A program made the translations under genes and the position numbers. 64,000 nucleotides of DNA from Acidobacteriota bacterium (GTDB taxonomy: Bacteria > Acidobacteriota > Aminicenantia > Aminicenantales > Saccharicenantaceae). Shown piece by piece: positions 34,344 through 43,770 of the stretch. The stretch's first letter is position 1. Each line of letters starts with the position of its first letter. A model generated the notes under the pieces. The model was not told where the DNA came from. It made no database searches and worked only from the letters and a program-made list of their open reading frames with translations. The stretch covers positions 1 through 64,000 of the forward strand of contig JAWSUF010000004.1 in the NCBI GenBank assembly GCA_033549365.1. The letters run 5' to 3'.

Positions 34344-36962
34344 ATGGCCAAAGATCAAGCCCTGACTCCGATGATGGAGCAGTATTTCCGCATCAAGCGG
34401 GCCCACGGCGATGCTCTGCTGTTTTTCCGTCTGGGGGATTTCTACGAGATGTTTTACGAGGACGCCCAAACCGCGGCGCCCGTCCTGGATATCGCCCTGA
34501 CGTCCCGGCAAAAGGTTCCGATGTGCGGGGTTCCGTATCATTCCGCCCAGGGCTATCTCCGCAAACTTCTCCAGCGCGGTTATAAGGTCGCGGTCTGCGA
34601 GCAGGTCGAGGATCCCCGATCGGCGAAGGGTGTGGTTCGCCGCGAGGTGGTCAAGGTTTTGACTCCGGGGACCGCCGTCGAGATCGAATCGGAGGAAGAT
34701 AAAAAAAATATCTACATCGCCTCCGTCGTTGTCGGGGAAGAGTCCTGGGGCATGGCCGCCGTGGACATCTCTTCAGGCCGCCTGGAGGTTTCCGACGGAA
34801 GCGCCGCCGAAACCAAAACTCTGGCCGACGGGCTGTTTCGTCTCGAGCCCCGCGAAATCGTCTGTCCCGAGGGCGGGGACACGGCCGTGCGCCGGGCTCT
34901 TGTTTTGAGCGGTCTCGATTCCGTATCCGTCAGCCCGATTGAAGAATGGGCCTTCGATCCGGCCGTCGCCGGCCGGCTTCTCCGCGAGCATTTCCAAACG
35001 GTGTCTTTGGCGCCTTTCGGCGTCGCCGACCGGCCGCAGGCGCTGTCCGCTGCGGGCGCGCTTCTTCACTATGTCAAAAAAGTGAGAAAAGATTCTGCGG
35101 CCCTGATCCGCGAGCTTGTTTTCCACCGTCCGGAAACCCGCCTCGTTCTGGACGCCGTGAGCGTGCGCAACCTGGAACTCGTCCGCAATCTGCGGGACGG
35201 CCGGCCCGGGGGATCGCTGTTTCATCTGATCGACGAGACGGTCACGCCGGCCGGAGCGCGGCTTCTCCGATCATGGCTTCTTGAGCCTCTCCGCGATGTC
35301 CGGGACATCAACGCCCGATTGGATGCCGTCGGGGAAGCCCTGCGTTTGACCATCGATCGGCAGGAAATCCGCAAGCTTTTAAAGGGCGTTCTCGACATGG
35401 AACGTCTGGCGGGAAAAATCTCGCTGGACGTCGCCCATCCCAGGGACTTGGTCGCCCTGAAAAAATCGCTTGTGCCGATGCCCGGTATCCGCCTAAAACT
35501 CGAAGCGTTTTCCGCCGGACTTTTTCGGGACATTCTGTCCCGATGGGACGATGCCGGAGATGTGGCCGCTTGCATCGATCAGGCCGTCCTGGATGAGCCG
35601 TCCGTTCTCCTCACGGAAGGCGGAATCATCCGCGAAGGGCATCATGCCGAACTCGATGATCTCCGAACGGTCAGCCGGTCCGGGAAGACCTTCATCGCTG
35701 AAATGGAAAAACGGGAAAGGGAGAGAACCGGAATTTCGTCTCTCAAAGTCCGATACAACAAGGTCTTCGGTTATTTCATCGAGGTCACCCAGTCCAATCT
35801 GCATCTTGTGCCTTCCGACTATGTCCGCCGGCAAACCCTGGTGAACGCCGAACGCTTCCTGACGCCGGAACTGAAATCCTACGAAGACAAGGTTCTCCAC
35901 GCCGAAGAGCGCATCCGGGAACTCGAGCATCGTCTTTTTCTCGATGTGAGGCGGCGTGTGGCCGGGGAAGTTCCCAGGCTTCAGAGAATCGCCCGTGACT
36001 TGGCCGCCCTGGATGTTCTGCAGGCTCTGGCGGAGACGGCGGCCCGCCGCAATTTCAACCGGCCCGAGGTCAACGACGGCGATGCCATCGTCATCGAGGA
36101 CGGACGGCATCCCGTCATCGAGGCCTTTCAGGAAGAAGCCTTCATTCCCAACGACACCCACCTCAGCACCGCCCAGGAACAGATCCTGATCATCACCGGG
36201 CCGAATATGGGGGGAAAATCGACCTATCTGCGGCAGACGGCCCTGATCTGCATCCTGGCCCAAATGGGATCGTTCGTTCCAGCCCGCAAAGCCGAAATCG
36301 GATGGGTCGACCGAATTTTCACTCGGATCGGGGCCATGGATTTTCTGAGTTCCGGACAGTCCACGTTCATGGTGGAAATGATCGAAACGGCGGCCATTCT
36401 GCGCGGCGCCACGTCGCGAAGCCTGATCCTCCTTGACGAAGTGGGCCGGGGCACAAGCACCTTCGACGGTCTGAGCATCGCCTGGGCCGTGGCCGAATAC
36501 ATTCACGAGAACGAGAACTTAAGGGCCAAAACCCTGTTCGCCACGCATTATCACGAATTGACCGAACTCGCGCTGACTCTGAAAAGAATCCGGAACCGCC
36601 ATGTTTCCGTTCGGGAATGGAAGGACGAAGTCGTCTTTCTCAGAAAAATCGTTTCGGGGCCGTCCGATCAAAGTTATGGGATCCATGTCGCCCGGCTGGC
36701 GGGGATTCCGGTCGAAGTCATCGCCCGGGCCCGGGAAATTCTCTTCAACCTCGAAAAGAAGGAACTGGACGCGGCGGGAAAGCCCCGGATCGCCTATCGG
36801 TCCGAGCCGCGGCCGAATCAAAACCAGATGCTGCTGTTTCAGGAAGATCGGGACGCCGCCCGGTTCCGTGAATTGAAACGAAAGCTTCAGGCCTGGGATC
36901 TCGAATCCCTGACCCCGATCGAGGCTTTGAACATCCTCAACGATATCAAAAAGAACATTTAG
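34344..36962 (+). CDS. mutS: DNA mismatch repair protein MutS
   Basis: Mismatch-recognition ATPase of 872 residues. The start at 34344 (MAKDQALTPMMEQYF) aligns with other MutS proteins, and the promoter overlaps the earlier TTG. The mismatch-binding FYEMF motif (Phe-x-Glu) is present near residue 35. Connector, core and clamp domains follow. The ATPase has Walker A GPNMGGKSTYLRQ, the STFMVEM loop, Walker B ILLDEVGRGTSTFDG and the ATHYHELTEL switch. The C-terminal end is the usual short helical dimerisation part. No mutL is in the window. It lacks a ribosome site, consistent with a very short leader. Confidence 0.97.
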   Translation: MAKDQALTPMMEQYFRIKRAHGDALLFFRLGDFYEMFYEDAQTAAPVLDIALTSRQKVPMCGVPYHSAQGYLRKLLQRGYKVAVCEQVEDPRSAKGVVRREVVKVLTPGTAVEIESEEDKKNIYIASVVVGEESWGMAAVDISSGRLEVSDGSAAETKTLADGLFRLEPREIVCPEGGDTAVRRALVLSGLDSVSVSPIEEWAFDPAVAGRLLREHFQTVSLAPFGVADRPQALSAAGALLHYVKKVRKDSAALIRELVFHRPETRLVLDAVSVRNLELVRNLRDGRPGGSLFHLIDETVTPAGARLLRSWLLEPLRDVRDINARLDAVGEALRLTIDRQEIRKLLKGVLDMERLAGKISLDVAHPRDLVALKKSLVPMPGIRLKLEAFSAGLFRDILSRWDDAGDVAACIDQAVLDEPSVLLTEGGIIREGHHAELDDLRTVSRSGKTFIAEMEKRERERTGISSLKVRYNKVFGYFIEVTQSNLHLVPSDYVRRQTLVNAERFLTPELKSYEDKVLHAEERIRELEHRLFLDVRRRVAGEVPRLQRIARDLAALDVLQALAETAARRNFNRPEVNDGDAIVIEDGRHPVIEAFQEEAFIPNDTHLSTAQEQILIITGPNMGGKSTYLRQTALICILAQMGSFVPARKAEIGWVDRIFTRIGAMDFLSSGQSTFMVEMIETAAILRGATSRSLILLDEVGRGTSTFDGLSIAWAVAEYIHENENLRAKTLFATHYHELTELALTLKRIRNRHVSVREWKDEVVFLRKIVSGPSDQSYGIHVARLAGIPVEVIARAREILFNLEKKELDAAGKPRIAYRSEPRPNQNQMLLFQEDRDAARFRELKRKLQAWDLESLTPIEALNILNDIKKNI

Positions 36963-36968
36963 TTCAGG

Positions 36969-37307
36969 TTAAAAGTCGTCGTCGGTTTCTTCGACGTCAA
37001 GGTCCTCTTCGGGTTCCTTGTCATCGTCGTCGAAATCATCCTGGAGATCCGGGTCCTCTTCGTAAGGAGCGTCGCCGACCTCTTCCTTGCGTTCTTCGAG
37101 GGCATCGGTGAACTCGTCCCGGTCTTCATAGCGCCGGAGGGTGTTCGCCGTGGAGTCGCTGTAACAGAGTTCGAGAAAATCGTCCTCGATGATGCAGAAA
37201 ACCGACATCGAATGGCCGCCCTGAAGGTTGCCGACCGTCTCGATGGTTTTCGCGGCTTTCCTGATGGCATCGAGCGTGAGCCAACTGGAAATTTCCATTT
37301 CTTCCAT
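36969..37307 (-). CDS. Small acidic protein of unknown function
   Basis: A 112-residue protein. The start at 37307 is preferred because GGAG lies seven bases ahead. The first 70 residues look folded ([20 protein letters not shown], then [17 protein letters not shown]), whereas the last 40 are almost entirely Asp and Glu. I do not recognise the family. It is not an omega subunit of RNA polymerase by sequence. It converges on mutS with 6 bp between stops, and diverges from clpB with its own putative promoter. Acidic tails of this kind occur in DNA mimics and RNA-polymerase-associated proteins; that is only a possibility. Confidence 0.6.
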   Translation of the reverse strand: MEEMEISSWLTLDAIRKAAKTIETVGNLQGGHSMSVFCIIEDDFLELCYSDSTANTLRRYEDRDEFTDALEERKEEVGDAPYEEDPDLQDDFDDDDKEPEEDLDVEETDDDF

Positions 37308-37324
37308 TGTGGTCTCCAATGGAG

Positions 37325-37352
37325 AAAATATCAATTTTTTTCGAATTGTCAA
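37325..37352 (-). promoter_or_regulatory. Putative promoter of the acidic protein gene
   Basis: On the minus strand a perfect TTGACA (37347-37352) is followed at 16 bp by TATTTT (37325-37330). Transcription would begin near 37318, giving a leader of about 11 nt that just includes the GGAG site. Confidence 0.45.
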
Positions 37353-37385
37353 GTGCCAATATCAAATGAATCGACCCGTCACGCC

Positions 37386-37414
37386 TTGACAGGAACCCTG
37401 CGGCCGGATTTAAT
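37386..37414 (+). promoter_or_regulatory. Sigma-70-type promoter of clpB
   Basis: A perfect TTGACA (37386-37391) and TTTAAT (37409-37414) are separated by 17 bp. The leader to the ATG at 37461 is about 40 nt and carries GAGGAGAAGG. No CIRCE inverted repeat or sigma-32-like sequence is seen, so heat-shock control of clpB is not evident here. Confidence 0.6.
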
Positions 37415-37460
37415 AAAAAAAGAAGCGACAGGAATAGATTCCGATATCGAGGAGAAGGTC

Positions 37461-40088
37461 ATGATCTGGGATAAACTCACCGTCATGTCTCAGGAAGCCC
37501 TGGAAATGGCCCGAAAACGGGCCGAGGAACTCGGCCATCCCGAAGTCCGTCCGGAACACCTGCTCTGGAGTTTTTTGCGGCAGGAAGAGAACATCGTCAA
37601 GGCCGTGCTGGCCGGGACCGGCGTCGATCCCGCCCGGATATCGGAACGTCTGGACAAGGCTCTCCTGAACATGCCCAAAGCGGCGGGAGGGGACATCCAG
37701 TTTTCGCTTTCCCTGCGACGCGTCCTGGATGCGTCCCGCAAAGAAGCCGATGCGCTCAAGGACGATTACATCTCGACGGAGCACATCTTTCTCGCCCTGC
37801 TCAAGGACAAGGGATCCGATGCCGGCCGGTTGCTTCTGGAAAGCGGGGTCTCGGAAGAGGCGTTCATGAAAGCCCTGGCATCGGTTCGGGGCACCCAGCG
37901 CGTTTCCGATCCGCAACCCGAGGGCAAATACCAGGTTCTGGAGAAATACGCCCGCGATCTGACCGCCCTGGCCCGGCAGGGCAAACTCGATCCCGTCATC
38001 GGTCGGGAGGAGGAAATCCGGAGGGTCATTCAGGTCCTGTCGCGAAGAACGAAAAATAACCCGGTTTTAATCGGCGAGGCCGGGGTGGGCAAGACAGCCA
38101 TCGTCGAGGGCCTGGCCCAGCGCATCGCCAACGGAGACGTTCCCCACTCGCTCAAGGACAAGAAACTCCTGGCTCTCGACATCGGGTCTCTTGTGGCCGG
38201 AACCAAATACCGGGGGGAATTCGAAGACAGGCTGAAGGCCGTTCTCAAGGAGATCCGGGAAGCCGCGGGAGCCGTCGTTCTCTTCATCGACGAGCTCCAC
38301 ACCATCATCGGAGCCGGCGCCGCGGAAGGAGCCGTGGACGCCTCGAACATGCTGAAACCCGCCCTGGCCCGGGGGGAGATCCGGTGTGTCGGCGCCACCA
38401 CGCTCAACGAATACAAAAAATACATCGAGAAGGATGCGGCTCTGGAGCGCCGATTCCAGCAGGTCTATGTCGGCCAGCCCCAGGTTGAGGAAACGGTCTC
38501 CATCCTTCGGGGGCTCAAGGAAAAATATGAGGTCCACCACGGCGTCAAGATCAAGGACTCCGCCCTTGTCGCTGCGGCCGCCCTGTCCGATCGTTATATC
38601 ACCAGCCGATACCTGCCCGATAAGGCCATCGATTTGGTCGACGAAGCCGCCGCGCGCATCCGCGTCCAGATCGACAGCCTGCCCGAGGAAATCGACGAAC
38701 TCGAAAGACGGATCATGCAGCTCGAGATCGAAAAACAGGCCCTCAAGAAAGAAAAGGACCGCAGCTCCAGGGACAGGCTGGAAAAGCTGGAAGCCGAATT
38801 GGCCGATCTCAAGGAAAAAAGCGGTGCCCTGAAGACAAGATGGAGCCGGGAAAAGGATATCATCGAGGCCATTCAGAAGCTCAAGGAACGGCGCGATGCT
38901 CTCAAGATCGAAGAGCAGAACGCCGAAAGGCGCGGGGAGCTTGAAAAGGTGGCGGAAATCCGCTATGGGCGGTTGACCGAAACGGCCCGGGAAATCGAGG
39001 CCCGATCCGAAGAGCTCGCGGCTCTTCAGAAAACCGGACAGATGATCAAGGAGGAAGTCGACGAGGAGGACATCGCCCAGGTCGTCTCCAAGTGGACGGG
39101 CATTCCGGTGGCCAAAATGCTGGAGGGGGATGTGGAAAGGCTGATCCGAATGGAGGAGGTTCTGTCCCGCCGTGTGATCGGTCAGGACCAGGCTCTTCGG
39201 GCGGTTTCCGACACCGTGCGGAGGTCGCGGGCCGGAATCCAGGATGCCTCGCGCCCGACGGGGTCTTTCATCTTTCTCGGGCCGACCGGCGTCGGGAAAA
39301 CCGAACTGGCCCGGGCCCTGGCCGAATTCCTCTTCAACGATCCCAAAGCCATGGTCCGTCTCGATATGTCGGAATATATGGAGAAGCACACCGTGTCCCG
39401 GCTGATCGGCGCGCCCCCGGGATACGTGGGCCACGAGGAAGGCGGTCAGCTGACCGAGGCCGTCAAGCGGCGCCCCTATTCACTTGTTCTTCTCGATGAG
39501 ATCGAAAAAGCCCATGCCGACGTGTTTAACGTTCTCCTTCAGATTCTGGACGACGGGCGGCTCACGGACGGCAAGGGCCGGACGGTGGATTTCAAGAACA
39601 CGCTGATCATCATGACTTCGAATCTCGGCAGCCCCGTCATCAAGGAATTGAGCGGCGACTACGAGGCCATGGAAAAAGAGGTCCGGAATATTCTCGAAGA
39701 GCATTTCAAGCCCGAATTTCTGAACCGGATCGACGAGGTCATCATCTTTCGGCCGCTCACTCGCGACGTTTTGTTGCAGATCGTCGACCTGCAGCTCGAA
39801 GAACTGAGAAAACGACTGGCGGAACGAAAAATCGGGATTTCCGTCAGTGTGGAGGCCGCCGCCCTGATTCTCGAAAAGGGCTACGATCCTGTTTATGGCG
39901 CCCGGCCGCTCAAACGGGCGATTCAGCGCGAGATTCAGAATCCCCTGGCCTCGAAGATCCTGGCCGGAGATTATCGGGAAGGGGACACGATCGAAATCGA
40001 CCGGGATGCGGCCGGCGGTTTTGTGTTTTCCCGCAAAGAAGGGGATAATAAGAAAGTCTCCGGAGAAAGTGATCGGAGAGGAGAATAG
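37461..40088 (+). CDS. clpB: ATP-dependent chaperone ClpB
   Basis: Hsp100 disaggregase working with DnaK. The start at 37461 has a strong ribosome site; the open frame upstream is chance. The 875-residue protein has the N-terminal repeat domain (1-145), AAA-1 with Walker [14 protein letters not shown] and Walker [12 protein letters not shown], a full-length coiled-coil middle domain (about 400-530, rich in Lys/Glu) that separates ClpB from ClpA, and AAA-2 with [16 protein letters not shown] and LLDEIEKAH. The [16 protein letters not shown] end is standard. The porin gene follows two bases later. Confidence 0.97.
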   Translation: MIWDKLTVMSQEALEMARKRAEELGHPEVRPEHLLWSFLRQEENIVKAVLAGTGVDPARISERLDKALLNMPKAAGGDIQFSLSLRRVLDASRKEADALKDDYISTEHIFLALLKDKGSDAGRLLLESGVSEEAFMKALASVRGTQRVSDPQPEGKYQVLEKYARDLTALARQGKLDPVIGREEEIRRVIQVLSRRTKNNPVLIGEAGVGKTAIVEGLAQRIANGDVPHSLKDKKLLALDIGSLVAGTKYRGEFEDRLKAVLKEIREAAGAVVLFIDELHTIIGAGAAEGAVDASNMLKPALARGEIRCVGATTLNEYKKYIEKDAALERRFQQVYVGQPQVEETVSILRGLKEKYEVHHGVKIKDSALVAAAALSDRYITSRYLPDKAIDLVDEAAARIRVQIDSLPEEIDELERRIMQLEIEKQALKKEKDRSSRDRLEKLEAELADLKEKSGALKTRWSREKDIIEAIQKLKERRDALKIEEQNAERRGELEKVAEIRYGRLTETAREIEARSEELAALQKTGQMIKEEVDEEDIAQVVSKWTGIPVAKMLEGDVERLIRMEEVLSRRVIGQDQALRAVSDTVRRSRAGIQDASRPTGSFIFLGPTGVGKTELARALAEFLFNDPKAMVRLDMSEYMEKHTVSRLIGAPPGYVGHEEGGQLTEAVKRRPYSLVLLDEIEKAHADVFNVLLQILDDGRLTDGKGRTVDFKNTLIIMTSNLGSPVIKELSGDYEAMEKEVRNILEEHFKPEFLNRIDEVIIFRPLTRDVLLQIVDLQLEELRKRLAERKIGISVSVEAAALILEKGYDPVYGARPLKRAIQREIQNPLASKILAGDYREGDTIEIDRDAAGGFVFSRKEGDNKKVSGESDRRGE

Positions 40089-40090
40089 TC

Positions 40091-41404
40091 ATGAATCCAA
40101 TCAAGAAATACTTGCTGGCGGCCTGTCTTTCGGCGGCTCTCTGCCTTCCGGCCGCTGGGAACGGCCTCAATCTCAACAGCCTCGGCTCGCGGGCCCTGAC
40201 CATGGGCGGAGCCTTTGTCGGGTTGGCCGACGACTTCAGCGCCGTGTTCTGGAATCCCGCCGGCGCCGCGTTCTTTGAATCCCGGGTGTTCGGGTTCTAT
40301 GGCGTCGATCTTTACCCGAAAGCCACCTATCAGTATGTTTTGCCGACTCTCATTGGAGATGTGACGCTCGTCGATGCCAAGTCCCGCAGCGCCCACTATC
40401 TGGGCGGTCTGGCGGCTTATTATCATCCCGTAAGCGACGGTCTTGTCGTCGGTCTTGGAGTCTACACGCCGTCCGGCCTGGGTTCGAAATGGAACGGCGG
40501 AGATTTTTCCATCCTGACCCTGGGACGGACCTACGAATGGTCGAGTCAAATCGGAGTCGTCTCGATATCGCCTCTCGTCTCCTACCGGATCAGTGAAAAA
40601 ATCTCCGTGGGAGCAGCCGTCAACATCAACTCCGGGATCTTCAATGCGGCCATGCACGCCGGTCAGGCGGAGATCCCCGTGCCCCCCTATCTTTTCGACC
40701 TCGGGCAGTACGATGAAAGCATGAGCGGCTGGGGGTACGGCGCGACGCTGGGTTTTTTGTTCAAGCCGGCCGAAACACTGAGCTTCGGTCTGACCCTGCG
40801 GACGGCCTCGAAGGTGAGATTCACCGGAGAAGCCATGATCTCCCACCTGGGACTGCTCGGTTTTTCTACAACATCGGAGGCCGAACGGGATATTACCTTT
40901 CCTCTGTGGATTGCGGCCGGAGCCGCCTTTCGTCCTGTTCCAAAACTGCTGTTGACCGGAGATGTCCAGTTTTCAAAGTGGTCGGTGATCGATGAGATCG
41001 CCACGACATACAAGGATCCCTTATGGGCGTCCCTGCTGGCCGCCGGCGGAAAGGATGTCATGAAGATGGCCTGGCAGAATACCACCCAGTATCGTTTCGG
41101 CCTGGAGTATCAATGGAGTCCGGACTTTGCCGTTCGCGGAGGATATTATTTCGACCCGACGCCGACGCCGGATACGACCATGAACTTCCTGATTCCGGGC
41201 TATGATTTCAACGTGATCACCCTGGGTTTCGGCTACCGGCTCGGTGAGATTCAATTGGATTTCGGCCTCGAATATTTAAAGGGCAAGGACCGCAAGATTG
41301 ATGTCTTGAAATGGCTCCTGGACCCCGAATATGCATCGGCCACGCCCGGCGAGTACACCATGAGGATCTGGGTGCCGAACGTCTCTATCGGATACCGGTT
41401 CTGA
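40091..41404 (+). CDS. FadL/OmpP1-family outer-membrane protein
   Basis: A 437-residue outer-membrane beta-barrel for uptake of hydrophobic compounds such as long-chain fatty acids. A signal peptide (about 1-24) precedes the hatch region NGLNLNSLGSRALTMGGAFVGLADDFSAVFWNPAGAAF, in which the NPAG motif is the family hallmark. Many alternating aromatic/glycine strands follow and the protein ends with GYRF, a C-terminal Phe. A GAGGAGA site precedes the ATG. Its place two bases after clpB suggests a shared transcript, without an obvious functional tie. Substrate is unknown. Confidence 0.88.
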   Translation: MNPIKKYLLAACLSAALCLPAAGNGLNLNSLGSRALTMGGAFVGLADDFSAVFWNPAGAAFFESRVFGFYGVDLYPKATYQYVLPTLIGDVTLVDAKSRSAHYLGGLAAYYHPVSDGLVVGLGVYTPSGLGSKWNGGDFSILTLGRTYEWSSQIGVVSISPLVSYRISEKISVGAAVNINSGIFNAAMHAGQAEIPVPPYLFDLGQYDESMSGWGYGATLGFLFKPAETLSFGLTLRTASKVRFTGEAMISHLGLLGFSTTSEAERDITFPLWIAAGAAFRPVPKLLLTGDVQFSKWSVIDEIATTYKDPLWASLLAAGGKDVMKMAWQNTTQYRFGLEYQWSPDFAVRGGYYFDPTPTPDTTMNFLIPGYDFNVITLGFGYRLGEIQLDFGLEYLKGKDRKIDVLKWLLDPEYASATPGEYTMRIWVPNVSIGYRF

Positions 41405-41487
41405 ACACACGGATTTTTCCGCCGGGCTTTGAGTTGACGGCGCGGAACCGAAAGATGTGAGTTTCGGCTTTGGGGGGAGTTCGGAAA
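41405..41487. other. Intergenic stretch between the porin and tRNA-Phe
   Basis: A small inverted repeat ccgaaa/tttcgg (about 41448-41467, 8-nt loop) lies between the two convergent transcripts. It lacks a clear T-run on either strand, so a terminator call is weak. Nothing else is seen. Confidence 0.25.
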
Positions 41488-41560
41488 TGGCGAGGGACGG
41501 AATCGAACCGCCGACGCAGAGATTTTCAGTCTCTCGCTCTACCGACTGAGCTACCTCGCC
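41488..41560 (-). tRNA. tRNA-Phe (GAA)
   Basis: Read on the minus strand, the 73-nt gene folds into a full cloverleaf: acceptor stem GGCGAGG/CCTCGCC with discriminator A, a D-arm containing AGCTCAGTCGGTAGAGC, the anticodon arm AGAGACTGAAAATCTCT with anticodon GAA, and a T-arm GGCGGTTCGATTCCGTC. The 3' CCA is not encoded (the bases after the discriminator read TTT), so a CCA-adding enzyme is required. Confidence 0.97.
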
Positions 41561-41575
41561 ATCGTTCGAGCGGGA

Positions 41576-41605
41576 ATTATAGTCATTTTCCCTTTATCAA
41601 GTCAA
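41576..41605 (-). promoter_or_regulatory. Promoter of tRNA-Phe
   Basis: On the minus strand TTGACT (41600-41605) and a perfect TATAAT (41576-41581) are 18 bp apart. The transcript would start near 41569, about nine bases before the mature 5' end. Confidence 0.65.
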
Positions 41606-41629
41606 CCTCAGCTCCGGGATTTTGGGGAC

Positions 41630-41655
41630 GCACAGCCTCGGCTCCGGGGCTGTGC
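41630..41655. repeat. Isolated 26-nt hairpin related to the first hairpin of the repeat element
   Basis: A perfect 8-bp stem (41630-41637/41648-41655) closes a 10-nt loop. It has the same 26-nt length as the hairpin at 435-460, shares gcaca...tgtgc ends and a tccgg loop, and differs at one stem pair by a compensatory change (A-T there, G-C here). It sits in the 150-bp gap between tRNA-Phe and the DUF465 gene. Confidence 0.5.
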
Positions 41656-41711
41656 GCGGGCTGTTCATTGATCGGCGGATGTGCTATCCTTTCCCGGGAG
41701 GTTCTTATCGA

Positions 41712-41933
41712 ATGGAAGAACATGACATCAAGGAGCTCCTTCTGAATGAGAGCGATGCTTTCCGGAAGGCTTTTGAAGACCATCAGGCATGCGAGAAGGA
41801 GCTGGAGCAGTTCAAGGCGAAAGGCTTCCTGACCGAAACGGAGAGGCTTGCGGAGAAGGAGATCAAGAAAACCAAACTGGCCCTCAAGGACCGGATGTAT
41901 GTCATGATCGCCGAGCGCCGCAAATCGCTCTGA
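41712..41933 (+). CDS. DUF465 (YdcH-like) small protein
   Basis: A 73-residue, strongly helical protein. The start at 41712 follows GGGAGG at ten bases; the frame extends upstream without a ribosome site. The pattern AFRKAFEDHQACEKELEQF, a short KGFLTETERL turn, then EIKKTKLALKDRMYVMI forms two antiparallel helices, the PF04325 layout. Function is unknown in the family. It precedes the ABC exporter gene by 31 bp on the same strand. Confidence 0.8.
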   Translation: MEEHDIKELLLNESDAFRKAFEDHQACEKELEQFKAKGFLTETERLAEKEIKKTKLALKDRMYVMIAERRKSL

Positions 41934-41964
41934 CGGCGAAGAACGGCATATCCCGAGTCGGCCC

Positions 41965-43770
41965 ATGCGCGATCTCTTCCGGCTTCTGAAGCTGGCTTTC
42001 CAGCAGAAGAAGTTTCTCTTTTTATCCTTCGGTTCCTCGATCTTCGTTGCCCTGTTCACCTATCTTTTCGTCGATCTCGTCCAGCCGGTCCTGGATCGGA
42101 TGTTCCTGCGCACGCCGGCTTCCGCCGTGCCCGAGAAACCGCGGCTGATCGATTCGGTTTTCGCGTTGCTCCGGGTGACGGAGGACGATTTGATCCGGGT
42201 TCTCCCGCTTCTCGTTCTCGTGGTGATCTTCGGCAAGGGATTGTTCACGTTTCTGTCGGCGTATTTCATGAAAAACGTCGGCCTTCGCGTCGTTCAAACC
42301 ATGAGGAACGACGCCTATACCTCACTAATCCACCAGTCGGCAGGCTACTTCGACAGCCGATCGACCGGCGACATGATGTCACGGATGACCGACGATGTCG
42401 AAAAAGTCCGGGAAGCCCTGTCCGGAGCCGTCGGGGATCTCATGGAGGAAGCGTTCATCCTGACCGCCCTTCTCGTCGGCATTTTCATCCGGGACTTTCG
42501 CCTGGCCCTGGTGTCTCTGGTCGTTGCACCGCTGGCGGCCGTTCCGCTGGCCGTCTTCAGCCGGCAGCTCAAGAAAAAAGGTCTGGCCACCCAGATCCGC
42601 ATGTCCGCCATTTACAGTCAACTCCATGAGACCCTCACCGGACACCGCGTAGTCAAAGCCTTTTCCACGGAGGGCTTTGAAATCAAACGCTTCATCCGGG
42701 CGACGGCCGATCATTTCCGGATGAGCGTCCGGATGGCTTTCGTCGGGAGTTTGTCTTCGCCGTTTATGGAATTCATCGGCGGCGCCGTCGGCGCCTTCAT
42801 TCTTTATGTCGGATCGCGCCGGGTGGCCGAAGGACACATCAGCCCCGGGGATTTCGGTGCGTTCGTCATGGCCGTGTTCATGATGTACATGCCGATCAAA
42901 CGGTTGAGCAAGGCCAACAATATCATCCAGCAGGCCGTGGCTTCCCACGGCCGCATCCGCGAGGTTTTGGAGGCCGTTCCGGAGATCGGCGATCGTCCGG
43001 GTGCGGTTCCGCTGACCTGCATTCAGGGGCATGTCCGGTTCGAAAACGTGTCTTTCGCTTATCAAACCGGACACCCCGTGCTGACCGACCTCAATTTTGA
43101 GATCAAACCGGCCGAGACCGTGGCTCTCGTCGGGCTGAGCGGAGCGGGAAAAACGACGATCATCAGTCTTCTCTCCCGGCTTTACGATCCCACGCAGGGA
43201 AGAATTCTCGTGGACGGCATGGATATCCGGAATGTGACCCTGTTTTCTCTCCGCCTCAGGATCGGTCTGGTCGGCCAGGATGTCATTCTGTTCAACGACA
43301 CCGTCAAAAACAATATCGCCTACGGCCTGGACGGCATTCCCGAAGACCGCATCCTGGCCGCGGCCCACGCCGCCCGGGCGCATGAGTTCATCATCGAGCT
43401 GCCACGGCAGTACGACACGGTTGTCGGTGAAAAGGGCGGACTTCTCTCGGCCGGACAGCGCCAGCGATTGTCCATCGCCCGGGCCCTTCTCAAGGATCCC
43501 CCCATCCTTCTTCTTGACGAAGCGACGTCGTCACTGGACGCCCAGTCCGAACATCTCATCCAGGAGGCGCTTGCCCACTTGAGACAAGGCCGCACCACCT
43601 TGATCATCGCTCATCGGCTGTCCACCGTCCGCAGTGCCGACCGCATCCTGGTCATCGAAAGCGGACGAATCGTCGAAACCGGATCTCATGAGGAACTCAG
43701 TTCCCAAGACGGCCTTTATCGAAAACTCTATGAACTTCAATTGCTGAGAGACGTGGAGGATCATTCGTGA
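41965..43770 (+). CDS. msbA: MsbA-like lipid A / multidrug ABC exporter (fused permease-ATPase)
   Basis: A 601-residue half-transporter that would dimerise in the inner membrane. Residues about 1-330 hold six helices (type IV ABC exporter), followed by the ATPase: Walker A GLSGAGKTT, Q-loop GLVGQDVILFND, signature LLSAGQRQRLSIARA, Walker B ILLLDEATSSLD and the H-loop IIAHRLSTV. The signature reads LSAGQ in place of LSGGQ, a mild change. Resemblance to MsbA and position in a conserved housekeeping run suggest lipid A-core flipping; a drug exporter cannot be excluded. Confidence 0.85.
   Translation: MRDLFRLLKLAFQQKKFLFLSFGSSIFVALFTYLFVDLVQPVLDRMFLRTPASAVPEKPRLIDSVFALLRVTEDDLIRVLPLLVLVVIFGKGLFTFLSAYFMKNVGLRVVQTMRNDAYTSLIHQSAGYFDSRSTGDMMSRMTDDVEKVREALSGAVGDLMEEAFILTALLVGIFIRDFRLALVSLVVAPLAAVPLAVFSRQLKKKGLATQIRMSAIYSQLHETLTGHRVVKAFSTEGFEIKRFIRATADHFRMSVRMAFVGSLSSPFMEFIGGAVGAFILYVGSRRVAEGHISPGDFGAFVMAVFMMYMPIKRLSKANNIIQQAVASHGRIREVLEAVPEIGDRPGAVPLTCIQGHVRFENVSFAYQTGHPVLTDLNFEIKPAETVALVGLSGAGKTTIISLLSRLYDPTQGRILVDGMDIRNVTLFSLRLRIGLVGQDVILFNDTVKNNIAYGLDGIPEDRILAAAHAARAHEFIIELPRQYDTVVGEKGGLLSAGQRQRLSIARALLKDPPILLLDEATSSLDAQSEHLIQEALAHLRQGRTTLIIAHRLSTVRSADRILVIESGRIVETGSHEELSSQDGLYRKLYELQLLRDVEDHS

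Noticed and set aside
37308-37460. Heat-shock control element (CIRCE or sigma-32 type) ahead of clpB
   Set aside because: No TTAGCACTC/GAGTGCTAA repeat and no sigma-32-like boxes are present; an ordinary TTGACA promoter explains expression.
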